Shown piece after piece: positions 1 to 8,427 of a stretch of 64,000 nucleotides of DNA. The notes below the pieces were generated by a model. That model was not told the origin of the DNA. It did not search any database and saw only the letters and a list, made by a program, of their open reading frames with translations. Position numbers and translations under genes: made by a program. Positions within the stretch are counted from its first letter, which is position 1; each line of letters begins with the position of its first letter. Origin of the DNA: Bacteroidota bacterium (GTDB lineage Bacteria; Bacteroidota; Bacteroidia; Chitinophagales; LD1); assembly GCA_016722375.1 (NCBI GenBank), contig JADKJG010000007.1, positions 124,001 through 188,000 of the forward strand. Reading direction: 5' to 3'.

Positions 1-98
1 AGCACCGCTACAGTCTTGAAAATTTCAATTTAAATAAAGAGGATGTAGGTAAACAGTTGAAATTCTACACTGACTATCTTAAAACAATTCAGAAATAG
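1..98 (+). CDS. C-terminal end of a probable sulfotransferase (partial, 5' end outside window)
   Basis: An open frame enters from the left edge (first full codon at 3) and stops at TAG 96-98. It encodes 31 residues: HRYSLENFNLNKEDVG, then KQLKFYTDYLKTIQK. The 'H-x-YSLE-F-L' pattern followed by a helix ending in an 'F..Y' stretch resembles the C-terminus of bacterial PAPS-dependent sulfotransferases, where this segment packs beside the donor site. The next gene begins 2 bp after the stop, so the two are probably co-transcribed. The family call rests on a short tail only; that this is the end of a real gene is much surer than its function. Confidence 0.5.
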   Translation, partial: HRYSLENFNLNKEDVGKQLKFYTDYLKTIQK

Positions 99-100
99 AA

Positions 101-1099
101 ATGAGTAAGGAAAAGGAAAGATATTCAAACGCATTTTCTGCCACGCTCAGTGGTATCGCTGACTTGTTCAGAAAGCAGAAAAATGTAGTGACGCTTAAAG
201 AGGAAGATTTGCTGACCGGTAAGAATGTATTGATTACCGGTGCAAGTTCGGGGCTGGGATTTGAAGCATCGGTTCAACTGGCCAAACGCGGAGCCAAAGT
301 GTGGATGGCTTGTCGAAGTGGCATTCCTGAAAAAGGAAAAATGGTTCAAAATCTTTCAGGAAGCAATCAGGTAGAAATGTTACCGGTTGATCTTTCGGAT
401 ATAGATTCTATTGTCAAACTGGTGAATACACTGAAGGAATCATCCGTGAAGTTGGATGTCGTGATTTGTAATGCGGCTGTTGTTCCATTAAAAAGCAGAA
501 AAACCAAACAGGGCTTTGAAGAAATGTTTATGGTCAACTATCTGGCAACCTATCTGTTTGTTCGGCTTCTTATAGAAAATGATTTGATTCATTTAGATGG
601 TACTACGATACCGCGAATCATTTTTGTTTCCTCCGAAAGTCACCGAAATCCAAAAGAGTTTGATTGGAATGCATTTGGTAAGTATCAGGAATATAGCGCA
701 GGTCAAAGTGTGGAGCGTTATGGATACAATAAATTACTGCTGACCACTTTTGCAAATGAATTATCCAATCGCCTGAATCCATCCGATAAGATTCGTTGCT
801 CGGTATTCGCGCTTTGTCCCGGCCCGGTGAACACGAATATTGCGAGAGAAGCACCGGCTATCTTCAAACCATTGTTGAAGTTGATTTTTAAAATCTTCTT
901 TAGATCGCCAAAGGTTGCAGTACAACCACTGGTATATTTTGCATGTTCTCCCGAAGTAAATGGAACGACGAATCGCTATCTCTTTCTAATGAGTGAAAAG
1001 CAAGTGGATATAAAAGCAAGCAATAGAGAAAATGGAAAGCGGCTTTGGAATCTTTCGGAAGAATTATTGCAGCAACATGGATTCGCTTTCCAAAAGTAA
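101..1099 (+). CDS. short-chain dehydrogenase/reductase (protochlorophyllide-reductase-like SDR)
   Basis: A 332-residue NAD(P)-dependent oxidoreductase. The Rossmann glycine motif is TGASSGLGFEA at about residues 46-56, the NNAG-equivalent is CNAAV at about 125, the Ser of the triad lies in VSSES and the Tyr/Lys pair in YGYNKLL. The roughly 40-residue N-terminal extension and the C-terminal tail of about 60 residues resemble the retinol-dehydrogenase/protochlorophyllide-reductase-like branch. The ATG follows the preceding stop by 2 bp, so translation is probably coupled to the upstream sulfotransferase-like gene. The substrate cannot be read from sequence. Neighbours (EthD-like and 3-beta-HSD-like genes) hint at a hydrophobic alcohol or ketone. 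Confidence 0.88.
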   Translation: MSKEKERYSNAFSATLSGIADLFRKQKNVVTLKEEDLLTGKNVLITGASSGLGFEASVQLAKRGAKVWMACRSGIPEKGKMVQNLSGSNQVEMLPVDLSDIDSIVKLVNTLKESSVKLDVVICNAAVVPLKSRKTKQGFEEMFMVNYLATYLFVRLLIENDLIHLDGTTIPRIIFVSSESHRNPKEFDWNAFGKYQEYSAGQSVERYGYNKLLLTTFANELSNRLNPSDKIRCSVFALCPGPVNTNIAREAPAIFKPLLKLIFKIFFRSPKVAVQPLVYFACSPEVNGTTNRYLFLMSEKQVDIKASNRENGKRLWNLSEELLQQHGFAFQK

Positions 1100-1138
1100 A
1101 TCTATAGGAAGCAGATTTCCCTTCTGAATCAAAATGGG

Positions 1139-1813
1139 CTATTGAGTCTTTATAAGATATTCTGAGGCCAGATAAGTTTCCATACTATCATAATCTATAA
1201 ACGATTTTGTATCGAAATATACGGTAATCATCCGCGGAATAATAATCAGCGGGTTGCCAAAAAACTTGAATGGATTTAGCAGATTTGATTCCTCCCGAAC
1301 TTGTTCTTCTACGATACCATCAAACCATTCAGAATTGGCGTAGAGTTTTTCGTTCACCACATTTCGTACATAATTCCACAGAGGATGTATCCGAAGTGAA
1401 AGAGGTGTGTGTCCATTATGCCATCTATTCAGGAAGGTTTGGTAATCAATGCTTTTCTTTTGTGAAAACAAGGTTAACAAACAGGCACCCGGTGTCGGCT
1501 CACCATCGCTCCAGTTTTTAATATAGGCAACCGGTAAGGCTTCCGTCACACGATATCCTCCACAGAAACCATCAACCTTTTGGATGAAATCCATTTTATC
1601 CGCGTTGGATTTGTAGATAGAAATTACCGAAACCTTCTTTTTGCTAAACGGAATAATAGATAGACCGGGAGGAGCTTTTTCCGTTATGGTAAATTTAATT
1701 GCATCCGGGTTATACTCTTTATTGAGCCTTGATACCAGTTCAACTATTCTGTTTTTAAACTGAACATACGTCTCTTGATTATTTCCACGGATGAGGTATA
1801 TTTCTTTGTTCAT
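1139..1813 (-). CDS. EthD-like dimeric alpha/beta-barrel protein
   Basis: A 224-residue protein that appears to hold two ferredoxin-like halves. The second half carries the EthD-type signature: a 'YQTFLNRWHNGHTPLSLRIHPLW' region, of which the W-H-x-x-H-x-P-L core at about residues 129-137 is typical. EthD-domain proteins are small-ligand binders or accessory proteins often found in hydrophobic-compound and sterol catabolic clusters. It is transcribed away from the 3-beta-HSD-like gene at 1856, from a shared 42-bp gap, and ends 39 bp from the stop of the convergent SDR at 1099. Function is not known; the family call is moderately sure. Confidence 0.6.
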   Translation of the reverse strand: MNKEIYLIRGNNQETYVQFKNRIVELVSRLNKEYNPDAIKFTITEKAPPGLSIIPFSKKKVSVISIYKSNADKMDFIQKVDGFCGGYRVTEALPVAYIKNWSDGEPTPGACLLTLFSQKKSIDYQTFLNRWHNGHTPLSLRIHPLWNYVRNVVNEKLYANSEWFDGIVEEQVREESNLLNPFKFFGNPLIIIPRMITVYFDTKSFIDYDSMETYLASEYLIKTQ

Positions 1814-1855
1814 TCTGTTAATACATTTTAAATTACTATCGCATCACGAGGATAG

Positions 1856-2923
1856 ATGAATGTTATGACAAAATCAAATGATGCCAACAACGGACTCCGT
1901 GTATTAGTGACCGGAGGATCTGGTTTTCTGGGAACGACTATCGTAGAGGAATTCATTGATGCAAAATGGGAGATGGATGTTCGAGAAATAAGAATTCTGG
2001 ACATAAAAGAATATAAAGGCAAAAAAGACGATCGTATCACTTTCTATAAAGGAAATGTGTGCCGGTATGAGGAAATTAATGAGGCGTTTAAACAAATTGA
2101 TGTAGTCATACATTCTGCTGCCATCATAGACTGGGGTACTAAATCAGAAAAGGAGGTGTATGACATCAATTTTGGCGGTACCCAAAACGTGATAAAGGCT
2201 TGCAAAGAGAATCATGTGTCGGCTCTTGTTTATGTAAGTTCTCTTGATGCAGTAATCAGCGGCAGCGACCTAATTGATATTGATGAATCTCAACCTTATC
2301 CTGCTGAGCATCCGAATATGTATTGCAAAAGCAAATCTTTGGCAGAAAGGCTTGTAATTGGAGCCAATCAAGACTCCTTCAAAACCTGCGCTATGCGGCC
2401 CGCAGATATTTATGGGGAAGGTGACCCTTACCACATTCCTCCTTTACTCGATATGGTCAAGAATGGATTTTATCTTCATATTGGAGATGGGTCTGCCAAG
2501 TGTCAGCATATTTATGTGAGAAATATGGCGTGGGCGATTTTGCTGGCAGCGAAGGCCCTGGTTGAAAACAATCATCAGGTTCCGGGGAACGTATATTTTA
2601 TAACCGACGGGCCTGGATCGAATTTCTTTACTTTTTTCGATAATCTCATTACCCAATCCGGATATAAAATTTGGCCGCGTAACTTTCGATTATCTCGTAG
2701 GGTGGCTTATTTATTAGGATCCATATCAGAATATGTTGCACTTCTGGTTCGACCGATAAAGTATTATAACCCGAAGTTGAGCCGGTTTGCAGTCATGTAT
2801 ATCAGCACGGAATTCACTTTTACATCGGCCAAAGCAAATCGAGATTTCGGTTTTCAACCTAAATACAGCGTTCAACAAGCTTTAGAAAACACCACCCTAT
2901 TTTTTAGAAGAGAGATACCCTGA
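1856..2923 (+). CDS. NAD-dependent epimerase / 3-beta-hydroxysteroid-dehydrogenase-like protein
   Basis: A 355-residue extended SDR. The NAD-binding motif TGGSGFLG lies at about residues 19-26, and an acidic residue after beta-2 (ILDIKEY) favours NAD. The catalytic Tyr/Lys is in MYCKSKSLAE (YxxxK) at about 157-166, and MRPADIYGEGDP marks the substrate loop. The overall pattern is that of the 3-beta-HSD/sterol-4-carboxylate decarboxylase group, including a hydrophobic C-terminal region around RVAYLLGSISEYVALL. The start is ATG 1856; ATG 1865 is an alternative. The gene is divergent from the EthD-like gene. The substrate is inferred only as a 3-hydroxy lipid or steroid-like compound. Confidence 0.82.
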   Translation: MNVMTKSNDANNGLRVLVTGGSGFLGTTIVEEFIDAKWEMDVREIRILDIKEYKGKKDDRITFYKGNVCRYEEINEAFKQIDVVIHSAAIIDWGTKSEKEVYDINFGGTQNVIKACKENHVSALVYVSSLDAVISGSDLIDIDESQPYPAEHPNMYCKSKSLAERLVIGANQDSFKTCAMRPADIYGEGDPYHIPPLLDMVKNGFYLHIGDGSAKCQHIYVRNMAWAILLAAKALVENNHQVPGNVYFITDGPGSNFFTFFDNLITQSGYKIWPRNFRLSRRVAYLLGSISEYVALLVRPIKYYNPKLSRFAVMYISTEFTFTSAKANRDFGFQPKYSVQQALENTTLFFRREIP

Positions 2924-2943
2924 TTCCATTCCCGACCGTTTCT

Positions 2944-2951
2944 TACCTTTG
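2944..2951 (+). promoter_or_regulatory. candidate -7 promoter element TACCTTTG
   Basis: This matches the Bacteroidota -7 consensus TAnnTTTG and lies 36 bp before the helicase start at 2988. No clear -33 TTTG box is visible. The assignment is by motif only. Confidence 0.45.
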
Positions 2952-2987
2952 CCTAGAACCATTTATTTCTTCAAAAATTAATATTCC

Positions 2988-4193
2988 TTGAATTTCTCCG
3001 AACTAAACTTTGAACCATCCTTACTGGAAGGTCTCCATTCTATGGGCTTTGATAAAGCCACACCTATACAAGAACTGGCAATCCCTATCATCCTGAAACA
3101 TCATGACCTGATAGCTTGTGCTCAAACGGGTACCGGTAAAACGGCGGCTTATTTGCTTCCTGTAATCAATAAAAACATTCAATCGCATAAACATGCAGTG
3201 AATACGCTAATCATTGTTCCAACGCGTGAGTTAGCGGTGCAGATTGATGAAGCCATGCAGGGCTTCGGATATTTCACACCCGTAAATGCTATTGCAATCT
3301 ATGGGGGAAGCGATGGGATCTCATTTGCGCAGGAGAAGAAGGCTTTGACCGAAGGGGCAAATATTATTATCGCTACACCCGGCCGTTTAATAGCCCACCT
3401 GAACATGGGTTATGTGAAGTTTGATGAACTGGAACACCTCATCCTTGATGAAGCGGACAGGATGCTGGACATGGGGTTCAGCGATGATCTCAATAAGATT
3501 ATCAGCTTTCTGCCGAAGAAAAGACAGACGTTGATGTTCAGTGCTACGATGCCACCCAAGATTCGTGAACTGGCAAAGAAAATCCTAAACAATCCTGAAG
3601 AAGTCAATATATCCATTTCAAAACCTGCTGCGGGAGTATTGCAGGCTGCTTATGTTGTTCATAGCGCTCAGAAAATGGGATTGCTGAAAGGTTTATTAAG
3701 AGATAAAAACATCGCCAGTATTCTTATTTTTTCTTCGACTAAAGATAAAGTGAAAGAACTAGAGCGTGAATTGAAAAGGCTCCAATTTAATGTGGCAGCG
3801 ATCCATTCCGATTTGGAACAGGTTGAACGGACAGAGGTGCTACGCCAGTTCAAAAACAAAAGATTACAGATTTTGGTTGCTACCGATATTCTGTCCAGAG
3901 GTATTGATATAGACTCGATTGGTTTAGTGATAAACTATGATGTGCCTCGGGATGCAGAAGATTATGTTCACCGTGTGGGCAGAACCGCCCGCGCCGAAAC
4001 TACGGGTGTTGCACTAACTTTTATCAGCCCGGAAGACCAGCGGAAGTTTCAACGCATCGAAGAACTCATTGGCAGTTCAGTAAATAAGATAGCCTTGCCA
4101 GCGCACTTGGGAGAGGCACCTCTGTATGATCCTAAAAATCATGCTGAGGCAAAACCTCGAGGCAAAAGTTTTCCTCATAAGAGAAAACGATGA
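2988..4193 (+). CDS. DEAD-box ATP-dependent RNA helicase (RhlE-like)
   Basis: A 401-residue helicase, starting at TTG 2988 (no upstream in-frame ATG fits; the Q-motif region begins at once, with FEPSLLEGLHSMGFDKATPIQ). Both RecA lobes are complete: motif I AQTGTGKT, Ia PTRELA, Ib TPGR, II DEADRMLDMGF, III SAT, V TDILSRGIDI and VI HRVGRTAR. The C-terminal tail is short and basic (GKSFPHKRKR), as in RhlE-type helicases that act in ribosome assembly or mRNA decay. The next gene begins on the base after its stop, so the two form a tight transcription unit. Confidence 0.92.
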   Translation: MNFSELNFEPSLLEGLHSMGFDKATPIQELAIPIILKHHDLIACAQTGTGKTAAYLLPVINKNIQSHKHAVNTLIIVPTRELAVQIDEAMQGFGYFTPVNAIAIYGGSDGISFAQEKKALTEGANIIIATPGRLIAHLNMGYVKFDELEHLILDEADRMLDMGFSDDLNKIISFLPKKRQTLMFSATMPPKIRELAKKILNNPEEVNISISKPAAGVLQAAYVVHSAQKMGLLKGLLRDKNIASILIFSSTKDKVKELERELKRLQFNVAAIHSDLEQVERTEVLRQFKNKRLQILVATDILSRGIDIDSIGLVINYDVPRDAEDYVHRVGRTARAETTGVALTFISPEDQRKFQRIEELIGSSVNKIALPAHLGEAPLYDPKNHAEAKPRGKSFPHKRKR

Positions 4194-4658
4194 GTGTTTT
4201 TTGCCGTGATAAAGATTAAGCAGCAGCTATACCGGTTATGTCTGGAAAATATTAACCAGCGCATTGCTCATATTGAAAGTGCTATGGAGTTAGCCGGTTC
4301 ATCCATCAATGAAGAAACGAAAAGTAGCGCGGGAGATAAATATGAAACGGCTCGCGAAATGATGACGCAAGAAATTGAAAAAAATCGCTTGCAGTTATCC
4401 GAGGCCATCAAGCAAAAACAATTGTTGCTGCAATTACAGCCCGACAAATTAACGGAAGAAATTCAACCCGGCAGTGTGGTGCAGACCAACCTTGGAAATT
4501 TCTATATCGCTATCAGCGTTGGACGGTTGGAAGTGGAAGAAAAAACATACATGGCTATCTCTCCGGCTTCGCCTATAGGGTTATTATTCATTGATAAAAC
4601 GAAAGGAACTTCAATCAGCTTTAATGGAAAGAATTATAGGATAGAAGAGGTGTCCTAA
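4194..4658 (+). CDS. GreA/GreB-like protein (often mislabelled 3-oxoacyl-ACP synthase)
   Basis: A 154-residue protein with a GTG start directly after the helicase stop (an alternative GTG is at 4206). The N-terminal half is a helical hairpin with the conserved stretch NEETKSSAGDKYETAREMM. The C-terminal half resembles the FKBP-like GreA/B domain (GSVVQTNLGNFYIAIS, then AISPASPIG). Bacteroidota homologues are commonly annotated as '3-oxoacyl-ACP synthase', which the sequence does not support: there is no thiolase fold or catalytic Cys-His-His. A role in transcription elongation or rescue is inferred from the domain resemblance. Confidence 0.75.
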   Translation: MFFAVIKIKQQLYRLCLENINQRIAHIESAMELAGSSINEETKSSAGDKYETAREMMTQEIEKNRLQLSEAIKQKQLLLQLQPDKLTEEIQPGSVVQTNLGNFYIAISVGRLEVEEKTYMAISPASPIGLLFIDKTKGTSISFNGKNYRIEEVS

Positions 4659-4672
4659 CGAACACCACAATA

Positions 4673-5161
4673 TTATTTCTTCGAGCGGGCGATAATCTCC
4701 GTAGTGCTAAAACCTTTGAGATAGGGAATCGTCTTGACGATGCCTCCGTAACTTTCTACAAAATCACTTCCTACTATTTTTGTTTTCTTCCAGTCGCCAC
4801 CTTTCACCAAGAAATCAGGTCGAATAGAGTGGATCAATTTTTTCGGGGTTTCTTCTTTAAAAATCACAACCCCATCTACGTATTGCAGCGCAGCTAAAAC
4901 AATAGCCCGCGACTTTTGGCTATTCACCGGACGATGCTTGCCTTTCAGTTTTTTTATGGAAGTGTCTGAGTTCAACCCTACGATCACCCGTTCCCCTAGT
5001 TTTTGGCAGGAAGCGAATAGACGAATATGGCCTTCGTGCAGAATATCGAAACAGCCATTGGTGAAAACAATCTTTTCGTTCAGCGTTCTCCAAAATTCAA
5101 TTCGCTTGAGAAGTTCCTCAAGGAGAAAAATTTTGGTAACGGTATCTTCAGAAGAAATCAC
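4673..5161 (-). CDS. rfaE2: D-glycero-beta-D-manno-heptose 1-phosphate adenylyltransferase
   Basis: A 162-residue stand-alone nucleotidyltransferase, corresponding to the C-terminal half of E. coli HldE. It transfers AMP to heptose-1-phosphate in ADP-heptose synthesis for the LPS core. The nucleotide-binding motif FTNGCFDILHEGH (the T/HxGH superfamily signature) lies at about residues 33-45, with VGLNSD and the C-terminal KGFSTTEII motif (an ISSTKI-like loop) also present. It is the last gene of a compact minus-strand group after the flippase-like gene (4 bp gap). The kinase half (rfaE1) is not in the window. Confidence 0.9.
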   Translation of the reverse strand: MISSEDTVTKIFLLEELLKRIEFWRTLNEKIVFTNGCFDILHEGHIRLFASCQKLGERVIVGLNSDTSIKKLKGKHRPVNSQKSRAIVLAALQYVDGVVIFKEETPKKLIHSIRPDFLVKGGDWKKTKIVGSDFVESYGGIVKTIPYLKGFSTTEIIARSKK

Positions 5162-5165
5162 AGGC

Positions 5166-6209
5166 CTACTCTTTTAAGGTTACTTGTTCTAACGCTGACT
5201 CCCGGTTAGTTATTGCAAGAATGATGAGAGAAATTACACCGGCAAGCAAAACGGAAGCAGTTTGCATAGACCAGATAACTAAGCCCAGTGATAGCGCGAC
5301 ACTGCCCACTATCCCATATAAACCAAGAACTATCTGCACGAATATGGGATACAAACCCAGACCTCCCGGTGTGATGGAAAAAGCAATAGATGCAAAAAAC
5401 AGTACCAGTCCAGCGGCTAAAAACCCAAGGTGCGACGTTTCGGGAAAGATGCGGAAACCTAAATAACCCATCAGGAAGTAACATACCCAAATCATCAGAG
5501 TATGAAACAAAAACAAATACGGGTTTGAAATATCCTTGATGGAAATAATACCGCGAATCAACCCGGTTATCTTTTCCTTAAAACTAGCCAGAAGAGAGGG
5601 CAAGCCCTTTTTCCGTACTTGAATGGCGAGAAACAAAACAAGGCCTGATATGACGATTCCGAATACACTATACTTTAGGTTGGCACTGATTTCGTATTTG
5701 GAAATAATTTCACTAAACGTTGTTTGCGAATCGGCCATAATTTGCTGATATAGTAGCAGAAATTTATCTTGCTCTATCCATAGAAGAAAAACCGCCAGCA
5801 GACCTAAGCAAACTACGTCCACTACCCGTTCCAAGACCATAGTACCAATCGCTTTATCTAAAGGAACTTTTTCATAACGAGCTAAAATGCCACAACGACT
5901 CACCTCGCCCAGACGTGGAAAAAAAAGGTTGAGAAAATACATAATCATCACACTGTAGAAAGTATTCCAGAAACCGGGATAATAGCCAAGCGGACGTAAC
6001 AACAGCCGCCACCTTTCGGTTCGGAAGTAATTACTCATGAGACCAATAAGCGGAGGTATTATTACCCAAAAGTAATCGGCGCGACGGATGTCCTCGATTA
6101 CATTTTGTTTGTCGCCTTCGCTCATGCGTCCTAGGAACCACAATACCAAAGCAATGCCGGCGCCAAGCGAAATAACCAGCTTCAAACCACTAAAAAGATA
6201 TTTTTTCAA
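5166..6209 (-). CDS. lysylphosphatidylglycerol-synthase-type transmembrane (flippase-like) protein
   Basis: A 347-residue integral membrane protein of the LPG_synthase_TM/UPF0104 family. It has about eight hydrophobic segments (for example VISLGAGIALVLWFLG near residue 12 and VVDVVCLGLLAVFLLW near 130). The family motifs FFPRLGEVSRCGILAR and the TPGGLGLYP loop at about 280 are both present. Members lacking the soluble transferase domain are thought to flip lipids. It sits 2 bp after panD and 4 bp before rfaE2. Association of panD with this family is common in Bacteroidota. The substrate is unknown. Confidence 0.85.
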   Translation of the reverse strand: MKKYLFSGLKLVISLGAGIALVLWFLGRMSEGDKQNVIEDIRRADYFWVIIPPLIGLMSNYFRTERWRLLLRPLGYYPGFWNTFYSVMIMYFLNLFFPRLGEVSRCGILARYEKVPLDKAIGTMVLERVVDVVCLGLLAVFLLWIEQDKFLLLYQQIMADSQTTFSEIISKYEISANLKYSVFGIVISGLVLFLAIQVRKKGLPSLLASFKEKITGLIRGIISIKDISNPYLFLFHTLMIWVCYFLMGYLGFRIFPETSHLGFLAAGLVLFFASIAFSITPGGLGLYPIFVQIVLGLYGIVGSVALSLGLVIWSMQTASVLLAGVISLIILAITNRESALEQVTLKE

Positions 6210-6211
6210 GC

Positions 6212-6562
6212 CTATTTGGTGAGTTGGTTGCTTGCGTTCACATGTACGGTAAGGGGTACGTGCTTTTTATATTCCTCCATAGTGACCATTCCATACGAAA
6301 TGATAATAATCAAATCACCGACCGCCATTTTTCTGGAGGCAGGTCCATTCATACATATAGTACCAGAGCCTCTTTCACCCTTTATTACATAAGTTTCACG
6401 ACGCTCACCGTTGTTGATGTTCACAATCTGTACGCGCTCGTGTTCAAACAGATTTGCCGCCTCCATCAAATTCTCATCAATAGTAATGCTTCCGATATAA
6501 TTCAAATCCGCCTGAGTAATAGTTGCACGGTGAATCTTCGATTTATACACTGTAATTATCAT
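6212..6562 (-). CDS. panD: aspartate 1-decarboxylase
   Basis: A 116-residue pyruvoyl-dependent enzyme converting L-aspartate to beta-alanine for pantothenate and CoA. The self-cleavage site is Gly24-Ser25 in YIGSITID; Ser25 becomes the pyruvoyl group. KSKIHRATITQADLNY before it and the INGERRETYVI-like stretch (NNGERRETYVIKGERGSG) match the family, as does the length. It is first in the operon panD / flippase-like / rfaE2. A TACTTTCG sequence lies about 10 bp 5' of the ATG on the minus strand and resembles a -7 element, so the leader would be very short. panC is not in the window. Confidence 0.95.
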   Translation of the reverse strand: MIITVYKSKIHRATITQADLNYIGSITIDENLMEAANLFEHERVQIVNINNGERRETYVIKGERGSGTICMNGPASRKMAVGDLIIIISYGMVTMEEYKKHVPLTVHVNASNQLTK

Positions 6563-6614
6563 AGGGGCGCGAAAGTAATGGAAATTTGAAAAGAGAAATG
6601 ATGCGACATAAGAA

Positions 6615-8006
6615 TTACAATTTCACCCAGCGCATTTTTTCAGATTTGCCCGCCGAGTTTACCTCAGCTATATACATACCTTTTGGAAGATGGCCAATGT
6701 TAATCGAGCCGATGCCCGATTGTTGCGCTTCTATTAGTCGTTGCCCATTGAGGTCGTAAATAATCAAATCCCGGATACGAGCATCCGGTGAAACAACGTA
6801 TAACTTATCCATCGCTGGATTAGGAAATAAACGGAACGAAACCGTTGACGGTTCGACAATACGGTTTGACAACCCAAGGTTGGTGGTAATCGAGGTTTTG
6901 GGGTCACCAATCACTACATCCATCCAACCTATCATTCTTGAAGCTGAAAAATAACTTTGAGCCAAATTATATTTTGGCGAACCATCCGTTTTTAAGTCTG
7001 TATAGCGATCGAATAGAATACTGGAGATGGCAATCGCCACCGTGAAGGGTTCATAAACATATCCCTTTATTCCCGATACTCCTTCTTTAATCCAATCAGC
7101 AATTAAGGATTGGCCATAAGTTGTGTTCGGCTGTAAGGAACGACCACTGGTAGATACATGCGTTTCGGCAATAGAGCCTTTGACCCAGGTATTGTGTGGA
7201 ATGGCGTTCGTCGTGTAATGCTGTGAAAATCCATCGTTACTTCCCCAACTGACATAACCCAACACGTTCTTCTGATCCGTAACATAGATGCTATCCGTAT
7301 TCAACAGTACATTCCAGCCTCGGTTAGTCAGAATAGTAGCCGCTGTCCCCATAGCGCTATTCAATGGATTTCCTGACCAGTTAGGCGATTGATCTAAAAC
7401 AAACAACGCTGAATCTCTATCTACAAAAACATTCGGTCCGCTGTTATCAATTAAATTCAGTACCTCCTGCACAGAATAGGCATCCAGCCGGGTAACCAGA
7501 TATATCTGGAATCCTTGTTTAAAAAAACTGTCCGTTGCGTTGTAATATGGATTGGTCAGAAAATTATCAGTCGCAATGTCATTAAACGAAGTGCAGTCTC
7601 CCATGTAATAATCTTCATACGAAACCGTCATCAGCATCAATTCGCTTTCAGCAGAGGCATTACAATCCACATTCGTTCTGGCTACTTTCAGCGGACAGCC
7701 CTTCGTTGTAACTATATAGTTGATAGTGTCTTGCAAATCATGAGCATTCAAATACTCCTTTATCTGGCGCGCATAATCTTTGAATGTACTATCATTCACT
7801 TCCTCATCCGTCGTAACATTCACCCGTATAACATTCACTGCAGGAATTTTTCGCTTTGCAATAAAATAGTCGGCAATGATTTGAGAGGAATCACTGTTAA
7901 GATTAATAACCACTGCTACGTCGTTGTAATTTACGTTATGCTGCGCTACCGCAGGAAGATAGTCAGACAGTAGAAAAATAACCAAGAGAAGGAGAATTCT
8001 ATTCAT
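6615..8006 (-). CDS. TIGR03790-type secreted protein with type IX sorting domain
   Basis: A 463-residue exported protein. The signal peptide is MNRILLLLVIFLLSDYLPAVA with cleavage near AVA-Q22. The body, with NDVAVVINLNSDSSQIIADYF and KIPAVNVIRVNV, matches the TIGR03790 family, whose function is not known. The last roughly 75 residues form a type IX secretion sorting domain (LFPNPAMDKLYV, then LIIYDLNGQRL and LPKGMYIAEV). It is likely delivered to the cell surface or released. It stands alone on the minus strand, downstream of the repeat array at 8110-8340, which therefore lies in its 5' flank. Confidence 0.72.
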   Translation of the reverse strand: MNRILLLLVIFLLSDYLPAVAQHNVNYNDVAVVINLNSDSSQIIADYFIAKRKIPAVNVIRVNVTTDEEVNDSTFKDYARQIKEYLNAHDLQDTINYIVTTKGCPLKVARTNVDCNASAESELMLMTVSYEDYYMGDCTSFNDIATDNFLTNPYYNATDSFFKQGFQIYLVTRLDAYSVQEVLNLIDNSGPNVFVDRDSALFVLDQSPNWSGNPLNSAMGTAATILTNRGWNVLLNTDSIYVTDQKNVLGYVSWGSNDGFSQHYTTNAIPHNTWVKGSIAETHVSTSGRSLQPNTTYGQSLIADWIKEGVSGIKGYVYEPFTVAIAISSILFDRYTDLKTDGSPKYNLAQSYFSASRMIGWMDVVIGDPKTSITTNLGLSNRIVEPSTVSFRLFPNPAMDKLYVVSPDARIRDLIIYDLNGQRLIEAQQSGIGSINIGHLPKGMYIAEVNSAGKSEKMRWVKL

Positions 8007-8109
8007 TGGGCATATTTACGGAAATAAAAGTAAGTATAATTAAAACCGCTCAATAGCTTCTTACATAATTCATATTGAAAAAAGGGTTTAACAAAAGTAG
8101 CCCTTCAGC

Positions 8110-8340
8110 GATGTGGCACATATCTTGTGCTAACCTGCACACATCTTGCCCCAATCGCAACACATCTCGTGCTAATCGGAACAGCTTTTCACAAGATCAC
8201 AACACTTCTTGTCTAAAGCAGTACAGCTTCTCACAAAATCACAGCACTTCTTGTCTAAATCGGTGCAGATTTTCGCAAAAGGTGCACTGATTCGCTTGCA
8301 ATGTGTGCTGATCCGCTGAAGATGAGTGCTACTTTGATAA
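8110..8340. repeat. tandem array A, 21-bp period, about 11 degenerate units
   Basis: About eleven imperfect 21-bp units run through this gap. Successive anchors (acat/acag/acac before a 'ctt' or 'tct') fall exactly 21 bp apart at 8118, 8139, 8160, 8181 and 8202. A 'TCTTG(T/C)' or 'TCACAA' core alternates between units. The first unit contains the small inverted repeat GCACA / TGTGC around 8116-8130. Reading in any open frame gives heptad peptides, but I see no convincing start. It lies between two minus-strand genes, 5' of the TIGR03790-type gene. Confidence 0.75.
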
Positions 8341-8368
8341 AAAGCCTTGATTCTCAATAATTCATCAA

Positions 8369-8400
8369 AAAAGGCGGCCTAAACAATTAGACCGCCTTTT
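8369..8400 (-). terminator. rho-independent-type terminator of the giant adhesin gene
   Basis: AAAAGGCGGCCTAA is paired with TTAGACCGCCTTTT around an acaa-type loop, with one mismatch. The A/T flanks give a U tract on the minus strand. It lies 28 bp past the adhesin stop. Confidence 0.8.
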
Positions 8401-8427
8401 CAAATATCAAAACAAATCGCTTTACTC

